Below, one piece after another: positions 60,892-64,000 of a DNA stretch of 64,000 nt. Position numbers and translations under genes: made by a program. Below the pieces are notes generated by a model. The model made no database searches and was not told the origin of the DNA. It saw only the letters and a list, made by a program, of their open reading frames with translations. Source of the stretch: Neobacillus rhizophilus. Lineage in GTDB: Bacteria; Bacillota; Bacilli; Bacillales; Cytobacillaceae. Where the stretch lies: contig NZ_JAGYPF010000004.1 in the NCBI RefSeq assembly GCF_018343535.1, positions 145,666 through 209,665 on the forward strand. The letters run 5' to 3'. The number at the start of each line of letters is the position of its first letter. The first letter of the stretch is position 1.

Positions 60892-61730
60892 TTACCTTAG
60901 TTGAAAAATTAAAGGAAAAATATTCTGTAACCTTTCTTTGTAGGTGCCTAGGTATCCCGAAATCAACTTACTATAGATGGAGGAATCAAGGTCCAAAAGG
61001 TAAAACTGAACTCGAAATACAAATCACTGAAATTTGTAAACGTCATAAATTTTTAATTGGTCATCGGACAGTTAAAGCCTGGTTATTACGTGATTATAAA
61101 AGGAAAGTTAACCGAAATACTGTCCAACGTATTATGCAAAAATATAATCTCCAATGCCAGGTGAAGCCTAAACGTAAGAATAATATAGCTGGAGAAATTA
61201 AGATAGTAGTCCCTAACCATTTAAATAGAAATTTTACTTCTTCTAAACCAAATGAAAAATGGGTTACAGATATTACTTATCTGCCATTCGGCCAATCTAT
61301 GTTGTATTTAAGTACAATCATGGATTTATTTAATAATGAAATAATCGCATACCGAATTAGTACCAGCCAAGATGTGTCTTTAGTGGTAAACACATTAAAA
61401 GACGCTGTAGAAGGCCGTGATACGAGTGGCTTAATATTACATAGCGATCAGGGAGCTCAGTATACGTCCCATTCATTTCAAAGAATAGCAAAAGAAAAAG
61501 GCATTACCACAAGCATGTCCAGGAAAGGCAATTGCTTGGATAATGCCGTTATTGAATCCTTCCACTCCACCATAAAGTCGGAAGAATTCTACTCTCAAGG
61601 AAGAGAGTTTCTTACAAATTCTATTGTAATCGAAAGAGTTGAGAAGTTCATCAATCATTATAATCAAACACGACTTCAGGCAAAATTAAACTACCTGTCC
61701 CCTATTGAGTTTAGGGAACAGGCAGCATAA
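60873..61730 (+). CDS. IS3-family OrfB (rve/DDE transposase)
   Basis: 285 residues: HTH_21 region (ITEICKRHKFLIGHRTVKAWL) and retroviral-type integrase core with DDE residues in WVTDITYLPFG (Asp), LHSDQGAQYTS (Asp) and NAVIESFHSTIKSE (Glu). Complete, ending VREQAA-like LSPIEFREQAA. TTG 60873 is a possible internal start (AGAGGAG), but the frameshift product is the usual active form. Confidence 0.93.
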   Translation: MVPEAVVTLVEKLKEKYSVTFLCRCLGIPKSTYYRWRNQGPKGKTELEIQITEICKRHKFLIGHRTVKAWLLRDYKRKVNRNTVQRIMQKYNLQCQVKPKRKNNIAGEIKIVVPNHLNRNFTSSKPNEKWVTDITYLPFGQSMLYLSTIMDLFNNEIIAYRISTSQDVSLVVNTLKDAVEGRDTSGLILHSDQGAQYTSHSFQRIAKEKGITTSMSRKGNCLDNAVIESFHSTIKSEEFYSQGREFLTNSIVIERVEKFINHYNQTRLQAKLNYLSPIEFREQAA

Positions 61731-61859
61731 ATTGGTGCTTTTTCGTTGTCTCATTTTAATAGGTCAGTTCAGAAATCCTGGCTTTTTATTTGAAATATGT
61801 GATACATAAACCAAGTATCGTAAGTCTTTTGAACCGAATTTCCTTTCAAAAAAATCATC

Positions 61860-62231
61860 TTACCTTAAATGATCATTAAGTACATTTTCCTCCAAAACGG
61901 CGAATTTGTCCCCATAAACCTTTGTAATATGGTTTTCTCCCCAAGCACATAATGAATCAAGTATACCTTTCAGACTTAATCCATAATCACTAAGTTCATA
62001 TTCCACTTTCGGTGGTACTTGATTATGGACGATTCGGTCTATGACCCCGTCATCCTCCAGTTCACGTAATTGCTGCGTTAACATTTTTTGTGTAATATTT
62101 GGCATCAGGCGTTTTAATTCGCTTGTACGTTTTTTGCCGTGTGTAAGATGGCAAAGGATGACACACTTCCATTTTCCTCCAATAACTTCCAATGTGGCTT
62201 CAACGGCAATATTATACTTCTTATTATTCAT
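61860..62231 (-). CDS. ytcD: HxlR-family regulator (YtcD-like)
   Basis: 123 residues: IGGKWKCVILCHLTHGKKRTSEL, MPNITQKMLTQQLRELEDDG, YELSDYGLSLKGILDSLCAWG. HxlR winged-helix regulators often sense electrophiles or oxidants through cysteine; cysteines lie in the WKCVILC region. Divergent from an MFS gene as in B. subtilis ytcD-ytbD-ytbE. The spacer holds the palindrome TAGGTAC..GTACCTA. Confidence 0.85.
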   Translation of the reverse strand: MNNKKYNIAVEATLEVIGGKWKCVILCHLTHGKKRTSELKRLMPNITQKMLTQQLRELEDDGVIDRIVHNQVPPKVEYELSDYGLSLKGILDSLCAWGENHITKVYGDKFAVLEENVLNDHLR

Positions 62232-62249
62232 GGTGTACCTCCAATTTCA

Positions 62250-62302
62250 TAGGTACTAAAAAGTACCTATCGCACTCTTTGGTGCCTATGGCACTTTAAA
62301 GT
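62250..62302. promoter_or_regulatory. HxlR operator region
   Basis: TAGGTACTAAAAAGTACCTA is a perfect palindrome (62250-62269), followed by GTGCCTATGGCAC (62282-62294) and ACTTTAAAGT (62293-62302). Three palindromes between the regulator and the exporter; probable binding sites of the HxlR protein. Confidence 0.75.
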
Positions 62303-62430
62303 ACGTTCTTTTCTATTAGACTGATATGTTCCATAATAACATGTGCCGGTCAAACTTCAACATATTCAATATGTATCTGCTAGCAGATTAAATAATACAA
62401 CCATACTGTGTTCAGGAGGGGAACCATATT

Positions 62431-63654
62431 ATGTCCTTTGATAAAAAAAAGAGTACATTAGCGCTCTTGGCATTGGCAGTGAGCGCATTTGCAATTGGAA
62501 CAACAGAATTTATCAGTGTAGGTTTATTGCCGCTGATTGCGAAAGATTTACAAATCTCGGTTACAACAGCTGGATTAACAGTTTCTTTATATGCATTAGG
62601 GGTAACATTTGGGGCGCCGATCCTAACGTCTTTTACATCTAGTATGTCACGAAAGTCTTTATTACTTTGGATCATGATTGTTTTTATTATAGGCAACAGC
62701 ATTGCAGCCGGTGCTGAAAGTATAGGTGTTTTATTAGTTGCCCGTGTTCTTTCCGCATTTTCACATGGGGTGTTCATGTCGATTGGATCTACTATTGCCG
62801 CCGATTTAGTACCTGAAAACCGCAGGGCAAGCGCTATTGCCATTATGTTTACAGGGCTCACAGTCGCTACCATTACAGGTGTTCCTTTCGGTACGTTCAT
62901 CGGCCAAGAATTTGGGTGGAGAACCTCATTTATGGTAATAGTGGCAGTTGGAATCATTGCTTTTATTGCTACTAGCATCCTTGTTCCATCTCAGTTACGT
63001 AAAGGCGTTCGTACAGCATTTCGCGATCAGTTCAAATTATTGTCAAATGGCCGATTAGTACTTTTATTTGCGATTACAGCATTAGGATATGGTGGGACGT
63101 TCGTTGTCTTTACGTATTTATCTCCACTGCTTCAAGAAATAACAGGCTTTAAAGAAGGAACAGTTGCTGTGATTTTGCTTGTATACGGTGTTGCAATTGC
63201 AATCGGAAATGTTATTGGCGGGAAGGCAGCAAACCGAAAGCCGATTGCCGCATTATTTTATATGTTTATCCTACAAGCCATCGTTCTATTTATCTTAACG
63301 TTCACTGCACCATATAAGACTGCTGCCCTCATAACCATCATCCTGATGGGCTTATTAGCTTTTATGAATGTGCCTGGACTTCAGGTCTATGTCGTAATGT
63401 TGGCTGAACGTTTTGTACCGAGTGCAGTAGATGTTGCTTCTGCCATTAACATTGCCGCATTTAACGCAGGAATCGCAATTGGTTCATACTTAGGTGGGGT
63501 AATAACGGATTCAATCGGGCTCATTCATACGCCTTGGATAGGGGCATTGATGGTAGCAGGAGCAGTGATTTTAACAGGCTGGAGCAGAGCTCTGGAGCGC
63601 AAAGATGAAAAAACAGCTGACACAAATCGAAAACAATTTTTTCAATACAATTAG
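62431..63654 (+). CDS. ytbD: MFS drug-type exporter (YtbD-like)
   Basis: 407 residues, twelve helices, DHA1 family: FAIGTTEFISVGLLPLIAKDL in helix 1, ARVLSAFSHGVFMSIGSTIAADLVP, ALGYGGTFVVFTYLSPLLQE. Exports drugs, sugars or arabinose-like solutes. GGAGGGGAACC site. Start of ytbD-ytbE, under the HxlR protein. Confidence 0.88.
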   Translation: MSFDKKKSTLALLALAVSAFAIGTTEFISVGLLPLIAKDLQISVTTAGLTVSLYALGVTFGAPILTSFTSSMSRKSLLLWIMIVFIIGNSIAAGAESIGVLLVARVLSAFSHGVFMSIGSTIAADLVPENRRASAIAIMFTGLTVATITGVPFGTFIGQEFGWRTSFMVIVAVGIIAFIATSILVPSQLRKGVRTAFRDQFKLLSNGRLVLLFAITALGYGGTFVVFTYLSPLLQEITGFKEGTVAVILLVYGVAIAIGNVIGGKAANRKPIAALFYMFILQAIVLFILTFTAPYKTAALITIILMGLLAFMNVPGLQVYVVMLAERFVPSAVDVASAINIAAFNAGIAIGSYLGGVITDSIGLIHTPWIGALMVAGAVILTGWSRALERKDEKTADTNRKQFFQYN

Positions 63655-63667
63655 GAGGTAATTTCTT

Positions 63668-64000
63668 ATGACAGCAAAAAATTTAAAAGCTACAACAACT
63701 TTAAAGAACGGCGTACAAATGCCTTGGTTTGGCATCGGAGTGTTTAAAGTAGAAGAAGGTCCGGAACTGGTTGAGGCAGTAAAAACAGCGATTAAGCATG
63801 GGTATCGCAGCATTGATACAGCAGCTATTTACGGAAATGAAGAAGGAGTCGGACAAGGTATCAGGGAAGGTTTGAAAGAGGCAGGCATTGCCAGAGAAGA
63901 CTTATTTGTAACCTCGAAGGTTTGGAATGCTGATTTAGGGTATGACTCAACAATCGCAGCCTACGAAAAAAGCTTAAATAAACTCGGTTTAGAATACCTG
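63668..64000 (+). CDS. ytbE: Aldo-keto reductase (YtbE-like), cut by window end
   Basis: First 111 residues of an aldo-keto reductase: TLKNGVQMPWFGIGVFKVEEG, HGYRSIDTAAIYGNEEGVGQGI (active-site Asp and Tyr), DLFVTSKVWNADLGYD (catalytic Lys). The catalytic His lies beyond the edge. 13 bp after the MFS stop, GGAGGTAA site. Confidence 0.9.
   Translation, partial: MTAKNLKATTTLKNGVQMPWFGIGVFKVEEGPELVEAVKTAIKHGYRSIDTAAIYGNEEGVGQGIREGLKEAGIAREDLFVTSKVWNADLGYDSTIAAYEKSLNKLGLEYL

Larger units (their letters stand above)
60483..61771 (+). mobile_element. IS3-family (IS150-group) insertion sequence
   Basis: 1289 bp. Left end TGAAGAGACCTAGTTAAATA; right end, reverse complemented, TGAACTGACCTATTAAAATG; both continue to AAAAAGCACC. 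Flanked by the 3-bp duplication GAA (60480-60482 and 61772-61774). Outside these lie AAATAAAAAGCCAGGA (60463-60478) and TCCTGGCTTTTTATTT (61776-61791), the two arms of a terminator hairpin: the IS entered its loop. Carries orfA and orfB. Confidence 0.93.

Overview
The window is chromosomal DNA from a low-GC Gram-positive aerobe of the Bacillaceae. Evidence for this: strong AGGAGG-type ribosome binding sites with frequent TTG/GTG starts, a type-B RNase P RNA, a TPP-riboswitch thiazole operon, a Fur-regulated-basic-protein (FbpA) homologue, MhqR operators nearly identical to my memory of the Bacillus subtilis consensus, and a ytcD-ytbD-ytbE arrangement. A Neobacillus/Bacillus sensu lato species is my best guess; species cannot be fixed from this stretch.

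Layout. 0-10 kb: a soluble sensor histidine kinase; the riboswitch-controlled tenI-thiS-thiG-thiF operon; an HD-domain protein; small orphan genes; rnpB; an unrecognised two-gene coiled-coil module; small zinc-ribbon and membrane proteins. 10.4-16.7 kb: a quinone/electrophile-stress cluster (mhqR, doxX, two ring-cleaving-type VOC proteins, flavin reductase, mhqD esterase, an unexpected rpiA, pirin) with MhqR-like operators. 17-20.3 kb: fbpA-like gene and proline synthesis proI-proB-proA. 20.5-27.9 kb: envelope genes (LemA, TPM protein, XRE/DUF1232 protein, LCP ligase, TatC), a broken YtaF/MntP-like gene and an amino-acid permease.

28.2-52 kb is a catabolic island for organic acids: two FCD-type GntR regulators, two class-I fumarase/tartrate-dehydratase pairs, a tartrate/D-malate dehydrogenase-like enzyme, a TRAP transporter (dctP, dctQ, dctM), a DASS carrier, a CitE-like lyase, two MmgE/PrpD proteins, a fumarate-reductase-type flavoprotein, an HMG-CoA-lyase-like enzyme, enoyl-CoA hydratase, acyl-CoA dehydrogenase, CaiB-type CoA transferase and a quinone oxidoreductase. 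Variants of one operator, best form GGATACAGTATCC, precede at least six of its transcription units. The set would fit import of a substituted C4/C5 dicarboxylate, oxidation and hydration, CoA activation and lyase cleavage to central metabolites; the true substrate is not shown by sequence. In the middle lies a striking 936-bp array of eighteen 52-bp repeats.

52-62 kb is a double-insertion scar. A DUF3189-DUF421 operon has its DUF421 gene cut by a 7.1-kb Tn554-family element (tnpABC plus a LysE-type exporter, a MocR regulator and two small membrane proteins). Rejoining 53089 to 60221 restores an intact reading frame. Just beyond the gene, an IS150-like IS3-family element sits exactly in the loop of a terminator hairpin, with a 3-bp GAA target duplication. 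The window ends in an HxlR regulator, a divergent MFS exporter and a truncated aldo-keto reductase (ytcD-ytbD-ytbE type).
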